Positions 11,821 to 24,519 are shown, numbered from the stretch's first letter. The stretch: DNA of 64,000 nt from Haberlea rhodopensis (GCA_907163345.1 CAJQUN010000056.1:1178001-1242000); one strand, 5' to 3'. The notes: generated from the sequence alone by a model not told the origin. Numbers and translations are program-made.

Positions 11821-14130
11821 TATAAGGACCCCAGTGCCTTTAACCCATAATTAGTGCATTAATCTCATAATCATGTACATATAACCCTCTATGTTGGGAA
11901 ATAACCATATGGTAACTTAGCATAATATACCAATAATAAAATTTCTCCATTTATTTCAATTCCATGTCATTTTCAGTTTCCCCAACTAAAACCATTTAAC
12001 ATATCATGTACCCTTGTAATACACTAATTACATTCTCAATTCATCTAGCAATTCTCAATTAATTGCATACCACAAATAAATGAAAGGAGAAAGGCACTTG
12101 CCTTTTTATACAACCCAAGTACACATATACACTGCTCACATGCGAGCACCAAATAAACTTATGTGTACGTAATGTATAAAATACCATACTCCCAGCTCTG
12201 GTACCTCGATCCTGGAAGTACCTCCAATCCACAGCTCGAGTTCAACTCCAAAGCCAACCACGAACATGTTCACCTGTCCCAACAGAGACAGCCACCCGTA
12301 CGGGGTGAGCATACCAATACCACCAAACCAATAATCACAATAACATAATTCATAATTTACAAAAATATAAATGCTATGAAATACAAAAGATACTCCATGG
12401 ATGGCATCATCCTCATCTGGGATCCCATGTAATGTCCTTGTTCTCAAAATAACCAAAATCATCAAATCCCTAATGGCCAGTTAATCATTACATTGATTAA
12501 CTAATCATTTCCAAGTTCCAATATCCATCACATTAGTTCATTATCCAGTAATCAAAGATATTCCAGATATCTAACCAATGATTCCAATTCCTCGCTCGCT
12601 CAATAGCAGCGGCATTCATATCTGATGTTCGCTCCATGGCGACAACATCCAAAATATCGCTCGCTCCATAGCGGCACCATACAATTCATATTATCGACCA
12701 ATTTTATGTAATTGTATTCCATTTTCGTTATCCATCAATTCGACACAATTATATTATATCATGCACCACAATTGCAATAATATATTAAAGATATGCTCGT
12801 ACGTCATACGTACTTGATAACTCCGAAGTTCGAGTCCAACCTTGCCTGAGTCCCACGACCCGATGAGTTAAGTGCTAACATGCAAATAACTCTCAATTAA
12901 ACATAGGCATGCAATCACGTGCCCAAGCACATTCACAATTTCCAAACCTATCGTCCATCCACGACGATTACCAAAATAAAAGCCCCCCCCCCCCCCCCCA
13001 CCCCGCCGGCTAAGCATGCATAATACCCAAAATATTCAATTTTATAAGTTAAATTGATAGCCAAAAACCCAACCGAGAATTCCGTTTTATTAAACTTTGG
13101 CTCCAACCAATCCATTTTAAAAGTATGGCATTCCCATTGGAATGTAGACATTGCCCCGGAAATGGGCCACTTAAACCTCGATTCCAAAATCCCGACATTT
13201 TTCCAAAATTTTGAAAAAACAACATTCTGCGAGCGGCGATCGATCGCCAATTTCATCGCGATCGACCGCCCCCAAACAGTGTCCAAACAGCGCCTCCTCG
13301 CGATCGATCGCCGAGAACTCGCGTTCGATCGCCCGCACTATTTATCGTCTCAAAAAAACCAGCTGCTCGTCGCGATCGATCGGCTCTCCTCGACGATCGA
13401 TCGCGACCTGCGATTTTCAGAAAAATTCGAGCTTCCTTGGTGTTTTTGACACCCAAACTCAAAACCAACACCCTCAACTTCCTCAACACCTCCAATACAC
13501 CAATTATAACCAATAAAAACACTAAAAACTCAACTATGGATTTTAACCAAAAATCCCCAAATTCCATAACCAACTCAAAACTCAACCAAACTCAACAATA
13601 CCACTACCAAATCGAAGACAATGATGAGGGAAGATGAATACCTGATTATCTTCGAGAAATCTGGCTCCCGAGCCAAGCTACCAACGATTCTTCCACCAAG
13701 GGAAAAAGAGGGGAAATGGGGGAAGGGTTAGGCGTAGAGAGAGGGGAGAGAGGGAAGGGTTCCGTGCCAAATGACGGAATACCGAGTCTACTTGGTATAT
13801 ATAGTACCAAAACTCGAAAATACCAATCCTCGCACAAATACATCATGACTAATTAAAAATCATATATTTCCAAAAATTACCTCCCAATCTCAAATTTCCT
13901 TACCAGCCCTAGTACGAAGTACTCCGGCCCAAATCCCACCAAGGACCGAATTCCAAGGTTATCACCACGAAGAGAATACAAGCTCATCCCTCGGATCCAA
14001 TGACTCCAAATACCGGATTTAAAATCCCCGGGAGTCCCAAAACCGTAATTAATTCATAATTGCCACAATTAAAATCCATTAAGGATTATTACTACACCGG
14101 GATTAGCACCATTAATCCCCGGGCATCACA
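11821..14130 (-). repeat. Downstream (3') LTR of the LARD-like element
   Basis: It aligns end to end with 18402-20721. The terminal CA of the minus-strand LTR is mutated to TA here (11821-11822 read TA against TG in the other copy). It contains a TATA-like TATATATA at about 13794-13801, a six-member palindrome array (13237-13403) and a long C-run at about 12979-12998 that is short in the other LTR. Confidence 0.88.
13237..13403. repeat. Array of six CGATCGATCG-type palindromes in the 3' LTR
   Basis: Starts are 13237, 13259, 13301, 13322, 13373 and 13394; spacings are 22, 42, 21, 51 and 21 bp. Two members are altered at one base (CGATCGACCG, CGTTCGATCG). It has two units fewer than the homologous array in the other LTR. 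Confidence 0.9.
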
Positions 14131-14143
14131 ATTATCCCCCACT
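14131..14143 (-). promoter_or_regulatory. Polypurine tract of the LARD-like element
   Basis: The minus strand reads AGTGGGGGATAAT immediately before the LTR start TGTGATGCCC. This is the position and composition expected for the plus-strand primer of reverse transcription. Confidence 0.75.
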
Positions 14144-16529
14144 AATAAAATTTTGTCCTCGAAATTTGCACGGCGTACTCCACGTAACGCCGAGACCACG
14201 CAATCCAAACGGATCCACAATGTCGAATCATTAACATGAATGACACACTAACCGCGAGGATACCTACCTCGCTCTAAAACCTGGAATGGAGTAAACCTCC
14301 CAAACCATTACAACTGAAACAGAACGTCAGCATACCCCAATGCTAACCATCTAAAAAGCAGTCAGCCAACCCTAACTGCAAATCAAACGAATCATTCGTG
14401 ATTCCAAAATAGATATCGCCTCGATGATATCTTTATGATTTAGCCTACGATGTTAAATCTACATCGTTTCCAAGGAAAACACCGGTACACAACCGTGTAC
14501 CTAAACTACATCCGGTTCCCATTTTCCAAATCCATCTCCAATAGAGGAGTAGTTGCACCACTTGCAACACGGATCGGACAACTCACGGTCACCGATCGAC
14601 ACAAAGCACATCTCCAAAGATGTCTACCTCCGTGTGTTACAAGAAATCACATCTTGGTCCAAACACACTATCGAGACTCCACAAGGTCTCATGTTCTCGA
14701 AAGGACATGCAAGAATATCAATTGCATTCCCGCCACACGTGTCAACCATGACACCTAACAAATCCGAATCCTGGCCATCCCTCGTTTATCCTAGGATTCA
14801 ACAATCCTAAAATATGGAGGCTATCGAATTATCCAGAAATGAATTACCAAGGCTTAAAATACGACAATCCCTCCTCAGGGGAAAATCAACCAGAGCTCAC
14901 GATCATTCTTCAGAATGCATCGTGCCATCGAGATTTACCAATCTCAAGATGCCACAATCTCTCACCGGAGATTCATCAAACCAAGCATACTAATACGATG
15001 CTCAACAAGGACTAAATAAAAGCTGGCCTTCGTACACACATACTGGTACACACGCATAAATACCAATACAACCTGCATACTCAATGCGATCGACTCGAGT
15101 ATCACCAATCATACCCAAAGACCCATAACCAACTGTTAATCCCTAGCTATTCGCACCTCGCAGAGAATAAATGATTGACAGACCAACGACCAATGGTGTG
15201 ATTCCAACATCAACACCCCACAAACCGACTCACTGAATCTCCCAAAGATTCCCAATCGGTAGGTATATCAATACCACCTTCCTCACAAGGAAAAGTCATG
15301 AATCCATGACCCTCTAACCTCGAACCATCGTTCGGAAAACTGGATATATTTTATCTCGGAACTAAAATATGCAACTGGTTCAGAATAGTGCATCAAAGCT
15401 ACTATTACCAATCGAAACCCGTATACGCCATGTATACTCATCCTAATGATGCTCTGTACTAATGTCATAGTACTCCACAATCTCGAGCATTTCCCTGGAG
15501 ACGTCTCCTCAAACGTCTCACTGATAGGTAAGAAATCCATTACTCGGTCCAACACCAGTAATGATTACCATGGCTGATTTACAATCAACCCACAATCGAT
15601 ACCAGCTGTCTCCATAACAGTACAATCCAAATCTCTCCAAGATATAAAATCGATATAGTAGTGTCACCCCAACTAACTATATCCCACAATTCCAATTGTG
15701 ACTCCCGTTGCATTCTACATGCAAAGATGCTCAACCAGAGCTAACAACGACTTGTCGACACTCACGTTGGTACTCCCAACAGAATTGAGTTGTCCCAGAA
15801 CAAGTCCCTCAAAATATTCGACGTAAAAACGTCCCCGTGAGGTATTTCCTGCCTCGAGCCTCAAAGTGACTACAAGAGTCCACTATCAACCTCATCGTAT
15901 CATCATACGATTCACCAATCTCGGTTCTAGCGAGCAGTGTAATGGCTATAACAAGCACACTATATCACTGCAACAGTACCTGGCTAGCAATACGCTGTCC
16001 CCATAGGCTTGTACCAAACCTATCAACATGCCAAACGTTCCATCCCGGTATGCCCTACCGTACAAACCATTAGAGTAATGGGTCATCACCCAATATTTCT
16101 CTAAAACACCATAGCATAATGGATATCCCGGTGTCCTTGCTCAACCACGATGCAATCGTAATCCATTAGGACTTATTCCACACCCCCAGGGTGGGTGTGA
16201 CCATGTCTACCACACATCACAACGACAAGCAAGTAGTTTCCTCAATGACTACTCTTACCACCAATCACTTGGCCTTAGCCATTCCAGCGAGTATACCCAA
16301 AGGTATCACTACTCGAAAATATTTACCTCTATTACATGATGCGGTACACTCACCGGTACAATGCATCCAAAATCCATCGAGCAAACATGCTCGGCATAAC
16401 AGTCTCGTCATCCGGTGACGTACACACCACCTTGTGCTCACCATCGGCACTCAAATCATGTGACTAAATACATACACCCAGACGTATTATTCGTCATCAC
16501 GACGCTACACGTCTACATAGAATATCCAC
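14144..16529 (-). other. Internal region of the LARD-like element, no coding capacity
   Basis: No frame on either strand carries recognisable retrotransposon domains. Short open frames here have no family signature. The strand composition is C-rich and A-rich on the plus strand, as expected for an element lying on the minus strand. Confidence 0.6.
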
Positions 16530-16680
16530 TATGTCATCGTCATCCCGTGACGGTATATGCCAACATATGGCATCCAAAATAACATCGTCAACTCTTGACG
16601 GTATATGTCGATACACGACATCCATAATCTCATCGTCAAACACGTGACGGTATAGAATAACACATGGTATCCACAATAAT
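16530..16680. repeat. Degenerate tandem repeat, about 60-70 bp unit
   Basis: About two to three copies contain CATCGTCA, then GTGACGGTATA, then a segment like ACATATGGCATCCA. They lie in the internal region of the LARD-like element, just before the larger arrays. Confidence 0.6.
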
Positions 16681-16708
16681 ACTAACAAAACATTAATATA
16701 TCATAACT

Positions 16709-17372
16709 CATCGCTAATAAAATAGCGGCATACCTGTCTCCGTCGTCCAATAGTGGTATATAATCAACACCCATAGCTCGTGGGCAGTACAATCCCGTGC
16801 TATGTAGATAACGGCAGAACCCATCGCTATAAAATCAGCGGCATGATCCCTCGCCATAGAGCCAGTGGCATGAACCATCGCTATAGATATCCGGCGGTAT
16901 GAACCATCGCCAATAGATGTAGCGGAAGGACTCATCGCTATATAATACCTGGCGGCATGAACCATCGCCAACAGATGTAGCGGAATGACCCGTCGCTATA
17001 TAATACCTGGCGGCGTGAACCATCGCCAATAAACTAGCGGAATGTACCATCGCTATAAATACACGTCGGCATGAACCATCGCCAACAGAATAGCGGAATA
17101 ACCCATCGCTATGAATACCCGGCGGCATAAACCATCGCCAATATAATAGCTGAATAACCCATCGCTATAAATACCCGGTGGCATAAACCATCGCCAATAG
17201 AATAGCGGAATAAACCATCGCTATGAATACCCGGCGGCATAAACCATCGCAAATAGAATAGCGGAATAACCCATCGCTATGAATACCCTGCGGCATAAAC
17301 CATCGCCAATAGAATAGCGGAATAACCCATCGCTATGAATACCCGGCGGCATAAACCATCGCCAATAATCAG
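16709..17372. repeat. Minisatellite, about 57-60 bp unit, inside the LARD-like element
   Basis: Roughly eleven copies alternate ACCATCGCTAT, AATACCCGGCGGCAT, AACCATCGCCAATA and ATAGCGGAATA. The units from about 17080 to 17370 are the most alike. The core words (AGCGGCAT, ATCGC) also occur in the LTRs of the same element near 12590-12670 and 19180-19255. Confidence 0.85.
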
Positions 17373-17475
17373 CGGTATAAGCGTGGACTCAAGAGGTAGT
17401 CACATTCATGTAGCACTTTGTTACTTTCGGACCCAAGAGGTGGCTCACATTAATGCAACACTTTGTTCCCGATCG

Positions 17476-17690
17476 CATCGCTACGTCATGACAGCGGCAT
17501 CATCGCTTCGATGTGATAGCGGCATGTATCATCTCTTCGACACGACAGCGGCATCATCGCTTCGACATGACGGTGGTGTCATCGCTTCGACATGACAGCG
17601 GCATCATCGCTTCGACGTGACAGCGGCATTTACCATCGCTTTGACACGACAGTGGCATCATCGCTTCGACATGACAACGACATAATCAGG
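17476..17690. repeat. Short tandem repeat of GACAGCGGCATCATCGCTTC type
   Basis: About eight copies of a roughly 25-bp unit (GACAGCGGCATCATCGCTTC, sometimes extended). It follows the 57-60 bp minisatellite and shares its AGCGGCAT word, so one probably grew from the other. Confidence 0.85.
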
Positions 17691-18385
17691 AATGTATCAC
17701 TTTGTTCCGCAGGCCCAAGAGGTACTCCCATGCACATGCCACATGCCCCGTAGGCGCAAGAGGTGACCCGTACATGTGCACATTGTCCTTTGGACTCAAG
17801 AGGTGATGCCCATTCCGCATAATCTCATCGATATTTCCATACATCTGCATCAAGATTAACACAACAATCCACAAATCCTACTACATTATATCTGCGGCTC
17901 AATAATATCCCTCGCTATGATATGACAACGGCATTAACCATCGCTTCGACATATGAGCGGCAAATATTATGATCCATCGCTGGTGACATACCCGTAGCAG
18001 GACTCTAATTGCAATATATATGCATGCTCAATTTCAATTGAAATCTCATAATCATACAAAAATCATACCCGAATGTTCCACTGTCTGTTATCCACAATTC
18101 CTGTCCTTAGACGGCGTATAATGTTTATCATTTCCAGATTTTCCTACAACATCAAATTCTTAAAACACTTTCATATCAAGTGCTAACCGTTCCCATCAAT
18201 CTCATCTCATTGTATTCCATATGATCCTGCAACCACCATGGTTAGCAATACCACATTCCATATCATAAAAGCACATAAGCAAATAGTTGTGTCACACAAC
18301 AATAACTACCATCATGCATAAATATGTGCTACCCATTCCTATCAGCATGTTCCAGGCCCTCAACAGCCCCAAAGAGCAAACCACT

Positions 18386-18397
18386 GCTCTGATACCA
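18386..18397 (-). promoter_or_regulatory. Primer binding site, initiator tRNA-Met type
   Basis: The minus strand reads TGGTATCAGAGC, complementary to the 3' end of plant initiator tRNA-Met, four bases inside the end of the upstream LTR (18402). Confidence 0.9.
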
Positions 18398-18401
18398 CTA
18401 A

Positions 18402-20721
18402 TGTAAGGACCCCAGTGCCCTTAACCCGTAATTAGTGCATACATCTCATAATCATGTACATATAACCCTCTATGTTGGGAAATAACCAGATGCTAACTTA
18501 GCATAATATACCAATAATAAAATTTCTCCATTTATTTCAATTCCATGTCATTTCCAGTTTTCCCAACTAAAACCATTTAACATATCATGTACCCTTGTAA
18601 TACACTAATTACATTCTCAATTCATCTAGCAATTCCCAATTAATTGCATACCACAAATAAATGGAAGGAGAAAGACACTTGCCCTTTTATACAACCCAAG
18701 TACACATATACACTGCTCACATGCGAGCACCAAATAAATGTATGTGTACGTAATGTATAAAATACCATACTCCCAGCTCTGGTACCTCGATCCTGGAAGT
18801 ACCTCCAATCCACAGCTCGAGTTCAACTCCAAAGCCAACCACGAACCTGTTCACCTGTCCCAACAGAGACAGCCACCCACACGGGGTGAGCATACCAATA
18901 CCACCAAACCAATAATCACAATAACATAATTCATAATTTACAAAAATATAAATGCTATGAAATACAAAAGATACTCCCTGGATGGCATCGTCCTCATCTG
19001 GGATCCCATGTAATGTCCCTGTTCTCAAAATAACCAAAATCATCAAATCCCTAATGGCCAGTTAATCATTACATTGATTAACTAATCATTTCCAAGTTCC
19101 AATATCCATCACATTAGTTCATTATCCAGTAATCATAGATATATCAGATATCTAACCAATGATTCCAATTCCTCACTCGCTAAATAGCAGCGGCATTCAT
19201 ATCTGATGTTCGCTCCATGGCGACAACATCCAAAATATCGCTCGCTCCATAGCGGCACCATACAATTCATATTATCGACCAATTTTATATAACTGTATTC
19301 CATTTCCGTTACCCATCAATTCGACACAATTATATTATATCATGCACCACAATTGCAATAATATATTAAAGATATGCTCGTACGTCATACGTACTTGATA
19401 ACTCCGTAGTTCGAGTCCAACATTGCCTGAGTCCCACGACCCGATGAGTTAAGTGCTAACATGCAAATAACTCTCAATTAAACATAGGCATGCAATCACG
19501 TGCCCAAGCACGTTCAAAATTTCCAAACCTATCGTCCATACACGACGATTACCAAAATAAAAGCCCCCCCGGCTAAGCATGCATAATACCCAAAATATTC
19601 CATTTTATAAGTTAAAATGATAGCCAAAAACCCAACCGAGAATTTCATTTTATTAAACTTTGGCTCCAACCAATCAATTTTAAAAGTATGGCATTCCCAT
19701 TGGAATGTAGACATTGCCCCGGAAATGGGCCACTTAAACCTCGATTCCAGAATCCCGACATTTTTCCAAAATTTTGAAAAAACAACATTCTGCGAGCGGT
19801 GATCGATCGCCAATTTCATTGCGATCGATCGCCCCCAACCAGTGGCCAAACAACGCCTCTTCGCGATCGATCGCCAGTCCTCGCGATTGATCGCCAACCA
19901 GCTCGCGATCGATCGTCGAGAACTCGCGATCGATCGCCCGCACTGTTTATCGTCTCAAAAAAAAACAACTGCTCGTCGCGATCGACCGGCTCTCCTCGGC
20001 GATCGATCGCGACCTGCGATTTTCAGAAAAATTCGAGCTTCCTTGGTGTTTTTGACACCCAAACTCAAAACCAACACCCTCAACTTCCTCAACACCTCCA
20101 ATACACCAATTATAACCAATAAAAACACTACAAACTCAACTATGGATTTTAACCAAAAATCCCCAAATTCCATAACCAACTCAAAACTCAACCAAACTCA
20201 ACAATACCACTACCAAATCGAAGACAATGATGAGGGGAAGATGAATACCTGATTATCTTCGAGAAATCCAGCTCCCGAGCCAAGCTACCAACGATTCTTC
20301 CACCAAGGGAAAAAGAGGGGAAATAGGGGAAGGGTTAGGCGTAGAGAGAGGGGAGAGAGGGAAGGGTTTTGTGCCAAATGACGGAATACCGAGTCTACTT
20401 GGTATATATAGTACCAAAACTCAAAAAAAACCAATCCTCCCACAAATACATCATGACTCATTAAAAATCATCTGTTTCCAAAAATTACCTCCTAATCTCA
20501 AATTCCCTTACCATCCTCAGTACAAAGTACTCCGACCCAAATTCCAAGGTTATCACCACGACGAGAATACAATCTCATCCATTTGATCCAATGACTCCAA
20601 ATACCGGATTTAAAATCCCCGGGAGTCCCAAAACCGTAATTAATTCATAGTTGCCACAATTAAAATCCATTAAGAATTATTACTACATCGGGATTAGCAC
20701 CATTAATCCCCGGGCATCACA
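18402..20721 (-). repeat. Upstream (5') LTR of the LARD-like element
   Basis: Its minus-strand end is TTACA at 18402-18406 and its start is TGTGATGCCC at 20712-20721. A TATA-like TATATATAG is at about 20402-20410 and would start transcription leftwards. The palindrome array 19800-20009 lies about 400 bp downstream of that TATA in the element's orientation. Confidence 0.88.
19800..20009. repeat. Array of eight CGATCGATCG-type palindromes in the 5' LTR
   Basis: Starts are 19800, 19822, 19864, 19884, 19906, 19927, 19979 and 20000; spacings are 22, 42, 20, 22, 21, 52 and 21 bp. Three members carry one substitution (TGATCGATCG, CGATTGATCG, CGATCGACCG). Compared with 13237-13403 it has two extra units, 42 bp in all. 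Confidence 0.9.
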
Positions 20722-20756
20722 TAAATAGTGTACGTAACCTCCTAAACAATATTCTG

Positions 20757-21031
20757 GGATAATTTTTCAGAATATTATGGTTGCAAATTCCTCTCATGCG
20801 TCTCACAAGCCACGTCAAGAATATATATGCCTTTTCATGTATTTTCTGCAGAAATTTTACGAGACTGTGTGTATACTCGTAAAACTCATTTTTATGTATT
20901 TACTGATAGGTATACTCATTAAATCTTGCAGAAAATACATGAAAATGCATACATACCATCGACTGTGATATGTGCGACCACGCGAGAGAATTTGCGATCA
21001 GAATATTCGAGAAAATTGTTCCATAATATTA
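20757..21031. repeat. Foldback (MITE-like) element upstream of the methyltransferase gene
   Basis: Two arms of roughly 100 bp are inverted copies. TCATGTATTTTCTGCA near 20835-20850 pairs with TGCAGAAAATACATGA near 20938-20953, and the outer parts (CAGAATATTATGG, AAATTCCTCTC) match GAGAGAATTT and CAGAATATTC on the right. The arms match at roughly three of four positions by eye. No clear target duplication was found. It ends about 220 bp before the gene's ATG. Confidence 0.7.
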
Positions 21032-21252
21032 TTTAAGGAGTTAAATATACTATTAAAAATTATTCAGAATGTTAAATACATGCTTTAAAATATTAAGGAG
21101 TGAAGTGATAAAGTTCCATTTTTAAATTAATATGTTTTATATATCAGATACTATGGAGCTGGAATGTAATAAATTGCGTGGTTAATCCACAACAAGAAGC
21201 TATATGCATCGTGTCTTCAACAAGCTTACTCTATTCTTCAACTGTCAGGATT

Positions 21253-23758
21253 ATGAGTACTCTATTCTTTCTTTCCCCGCCAGCTTCCTCTTCCATACTC
21301 AAAACTGCAAGACAAATCCACCTCCCTCTCTTAAAAAAGACAATTTTTCAAGAATTCAACAAGAAAAGATCAGTCTTTGTAAACTCAGGTCTCTCTACGG
21401 AAACAGACACAAAAATCTCACCAGCAGTTGAGATTTTCTGGAAATGGTTGAAAGATGAAGGTGTTGTTTCAGATAAAACTCCGGTTAAGCCAGGCGTGGT
21501 GCCCGAAGGCCTAGGACTGGTTGCAACAAGGGACATTTCTAAAAACGAGGTTGTGTTGGAGGTTCCCAAGAGGTTTTGGATTAATCCAGATGCTGTTGCC
21601 GGTTCTGTGATTGGGAGTGCGTGCTCTGGATTGAAGCCTTGGATTGCTGTGGCTTTGTTCTTGCTGAGGGAGAAGTATATAGGAAAGGATTCAAAGTGGA
21701 AATTTTATATTGATGTTCTTCCCGAGTACACTAATTCAACTATATATTGGTGGGTCTAGCTCAAATTTATTTGTTATTTCCTGTTTTGGGAGAATTTTTT
21801 GGAATTTTGTTTTGATGAGTGCTGTTTTGGATTTTACTCCAGTGCAGGTCAGAAGAAGAGTTTCGCGAAATTCAAGGTCAGCGTCTTGTTATGCTTGATA
21901 AATGTAAAGAAAATTAGGCTTTACTAATATGCTCTGGAATTTAAAGAAAATATATTGCTTTATTTCAATAATTATTACCTGAAATTAAAAGGGTATCAAG
22001 AATGGTACATGTTAGTTTCTTATATTTGTGTTTCACTTAACTTTTCGACATCCGAACAATCTGCAGGAACGCAGCTGTTGAACACCACTTTAGGTGTCAA
22101 GGAGTATGTTCAGAATGAATTCCATAAATTGACTAAGGAAGTCATTCTTCCAAACAAGCAGCTTTTTCCATCTCCCATAACATTGGACGATTTCTTTTGG
22201 GCATTTGGAATGCTCAGATCGAGGGCATTTTCACGTCTTCGTAATCAAAATCTTGTTGTAATCCCCTTTGCAGACCTGGTAAACTCTATGGTCCCAACGC
22301 AGTCCTGCACTATGTATTCGATTAGTCCATTTTCACATGCTTACATTAAAATTTTATTATCTCTGTGGATCCTCGTGTTAATGTAATTTGCTGTGCCACA
22401 ATTCATGAATTCTTTTTTGAATTTTGATTTACTTGTATTGTTTCAGATCAACCACAGTGCCAGAGTTACCACAGAAGATCATGCCTCTGAGGTTAGAGGA
22501 CCTGCAGGCCTTTTCTCCTGGGATTACCTGTTTTCATTGAGGAGTCCTTTAGCACTCAAGGCTGGTGAGCAGGTGACCTTCATTACTAAGTCCTGAGTCC
22601 CCTCTATGTTCGAGATGAATAATTGATCATTTGTCATTGCCTAGGTGACTAGTGATTGAATTGTACATTTGGACTTCCTTATTTTTCGCAAGTGTTGAGT
22701 TGCTCTATTACACTTTTGACCAGCATATGATCGGTCTTCAATTTGTATTAAATCCAAGATCATATGCTCGATTCTCGTTGGTTGCAAGTTGGAATTATTG
22801 TTGACAATTGCCTATGATGTCATGTGTGGCACAATGATTAGATGTGGTCTTTATGCTAGTATACAGTGTAAAAGATTTGAATTGCACGACGGCACTCACT
22901 CCTTCACTCTATCCTAATTGTTACACTCTACTTCAACTACAAATCAGTATAGGGTGCATGTTTATATGTGGAAGAGCTCATGCAATGAAGTTATATTTGT
23001 GGCATAATACTTGTGCAATTTCTTGCTTTGTGCTTGTAACCCTTTTGACATGACAGGTTTTTATCCAATATGATCTGAATAAGAGCAATGCTGATATGGC
23101 TCTGGACTACGGGTTTTGTGACTCAACCTCAAGCCGTGATGCATTCACGTTGACGTTGGGAATATCAGAGACAGATGAATTTTATGCTGACAAGTTGGAT
23201 ATAGCTGAGTTGAATGGTTTAGGGGAATCTGTTTATTTTGACATCAAGTACGGCCAACCACTTCCAACGGGCATGCTTCCATATCTTCGGCTGGTAGCGC
23301 TTGGTGGAACCGATGCTTTTCTTCTGGAATCGATTTTCAGAAACTCCGTTTGGGGGTTCCTTGAATTGCCTGTTAGCCGTGCAAATGAAGAGCTTATATG
23401 TCAAACGGTTTGCCGAGCTTGTGAATCTGCATTATATGGATATCATACGACCATCGAAGAGGTAACCCTATTATCTATTAATCTTCTTCATTTCATCATT
23501 GCGGCTTACAGAATGAAACTAAATAATCGAAGCAAATTACAGGATGAAAAGCTGAAGGAGGGAGGAAATCTTAGTCCAAGGCTTGAAATAGCAGTTGGTG
23601 TAAGATTAGGAGAGAAAAGGGTATTACAACAAATTTATGATGTCTTTAAAGAAAGGGAGTTAGAATTAGATGTGTTGGAATATTACCAAGAAAGGAGACT
23701 TAAAGACCTTGGTCTGGCCGGGGAGCAAGGTGATATAATCTTCTGGGAACCAAAGTAA
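21253..23758 (+). CDS. LSMT-L: Rubisco large-subunit N-methyltransferase-like SET-domain protein, chloroplast
   Basis: Six exons join in phase with GT-AG introns: 21253-21749, 21848-21876 (29 nt), 22067-22278, 22447-22572, 23057-23461, 23543-23758, giving 494 residues. The ATG at 21253 was chosen over the in-frame one at 21178 because it begins a Ser-rich, basic chloroplast transit peptide (MSTLFFLSPPASSS...). The SET domain spans about residues 70-290, with PEGLGLVATRDI at its start, RSRAFSRL in the middle and the INHSAR active-site motif at the start of exon 4 (about residue 247). The rest is the Rubisco-substrate-binding domain (GGTDAFLLESIFRN; end GEQGDIIFWEPK). The enzyme uses S-adenosylmethionine to trimethylate stromal proteins: Lys14 of Rubisco large subunit in some plants, fructose-bisphosphate aldolase in others. 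No defect is seen. Which substrate applies cannot be told from this gene alone. Confidence 0.95.
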
Positions 23759-24204
23759 GAGGATAACATATGTTTTCTTATGAATGTAATGGTTCTCAAA
23801 AGGGCGAATATACGTTTCCATGTGTAAGAACTGTAACAAGAATGCTCAAAGATTTTTGAGGAACTGCAGAATATATATAACAATTCACAGCACTTCTTTG
23901 TTAATTTATTGAAGAAAGGGGACTGAAACCAGAGGTAGCAGCAAGTGCTGTGCGGTTTATTGAGATTTACTTGTGAAATAGTTTCAGTTGAGATAATTTT
24001 AAGATTATTTTTACCTTTGTGTGGTAATCTACCTGCCGAGCTTGAACAGGCGCCAAATAATACATCATGAGAGTGTGACAAAGAAATGCACATCTCAGTA
24101 TACTGCAGAAAGTACCGTATGTCGCACCTGAATACAGTTTAGATATAATATAAATTGTATATCCTAATTGCTAATCGATAATAATAAATCACTTACATAA
24201 TAAT
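23759..24204. other. 3' flank of the methyltransferase gene, no other gene
   Basis: AT-rich 3' UTR and spacer. No long frame or RNA gene is recognised. The last 40 bp (GTATATCCTAATTGC) resemble words at 27643-27660 on the other side of the Tat-like remnant. Confidence 0.5.
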
Positions 24205-24512
24205 TGATACCCCTTAATAGTAATCACCACCTGATGAGCCGACATTGTTCCATTATGTCTAGTTGTCTTGTTTTAAAAGACCTCGCCTGTTTTTCCGAGA
24301 TCTGTGGAATAATATCTGAGATTTGATTGTATTCACGAGATCTTATCATATATTGAGAAGATTTGGATAAACATGAAATGAATCATTGATACATGGTAAC
24401 TCTTAGTTCTCCGCCTATAAATACCAGGTCCAATCTACAGGTTTGGGCATTCATAATTCTTTCACTTATTTTACAAGTATATATTTTCTCGTATCCTCTC
24501 GTCTGACTAAAG
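24205..24512 (+). repeat. Truncated left LTR of the Tat-like remnant
   Basis: It starts TGATACCCC and keeps the TATA region (CCTATAAATACC, about 24413-24424). Homology to the right LTR stops near GTCTGACT. Confidence 0.7.
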
Positions 24513-24519
24513 CATCACG

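Larger units (their letters stand above)
11821..20721 (-). mobile_element. Non-autonomous LTR retrotransposon (LARD-like), complete, TSD TAAAT
   Basis: Two direct LTRs of about 2.3 kb (11821-14130 and 18402-20721) bracket a 4.27-kb internal region. The target duplication TAAAT is at 11816-11820 and 20722-20726. On the minus strand the LTR runs TGTGATGCCCGGGG ... GGGTCCTTACA. The PBS (18386-18397) next to the upstream LTR matches initiator tRNA-Met, and a G-rich PPT abuts the downstream LTR (14131-14143). The sequence before the PPT (CGAGGACAAAATTTTATTAG) resembles the end of Tekay/Del-type Ty3/gypsy elements. No gag, protease, RT or integrase frame is visible, so mobility must have depended on a partner. 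The LTRs differ at many sites, so it is older than the 38.7-kb element. Confidence 0.88.

Noticed and set aside
22820..22860. tRNA-like words (GGCACAATGATTAGATGTGG) in a methyltransferase intron
   Set aside because: No cloverleaf can be drawn and no B box follows at the right distance.
23683..24093. 136-residue minus-strand frame at the 3' end of the methyltransferase gene
   Set aside because: It overlaps the sense last exon and its 3' UTR; no homology pattern.
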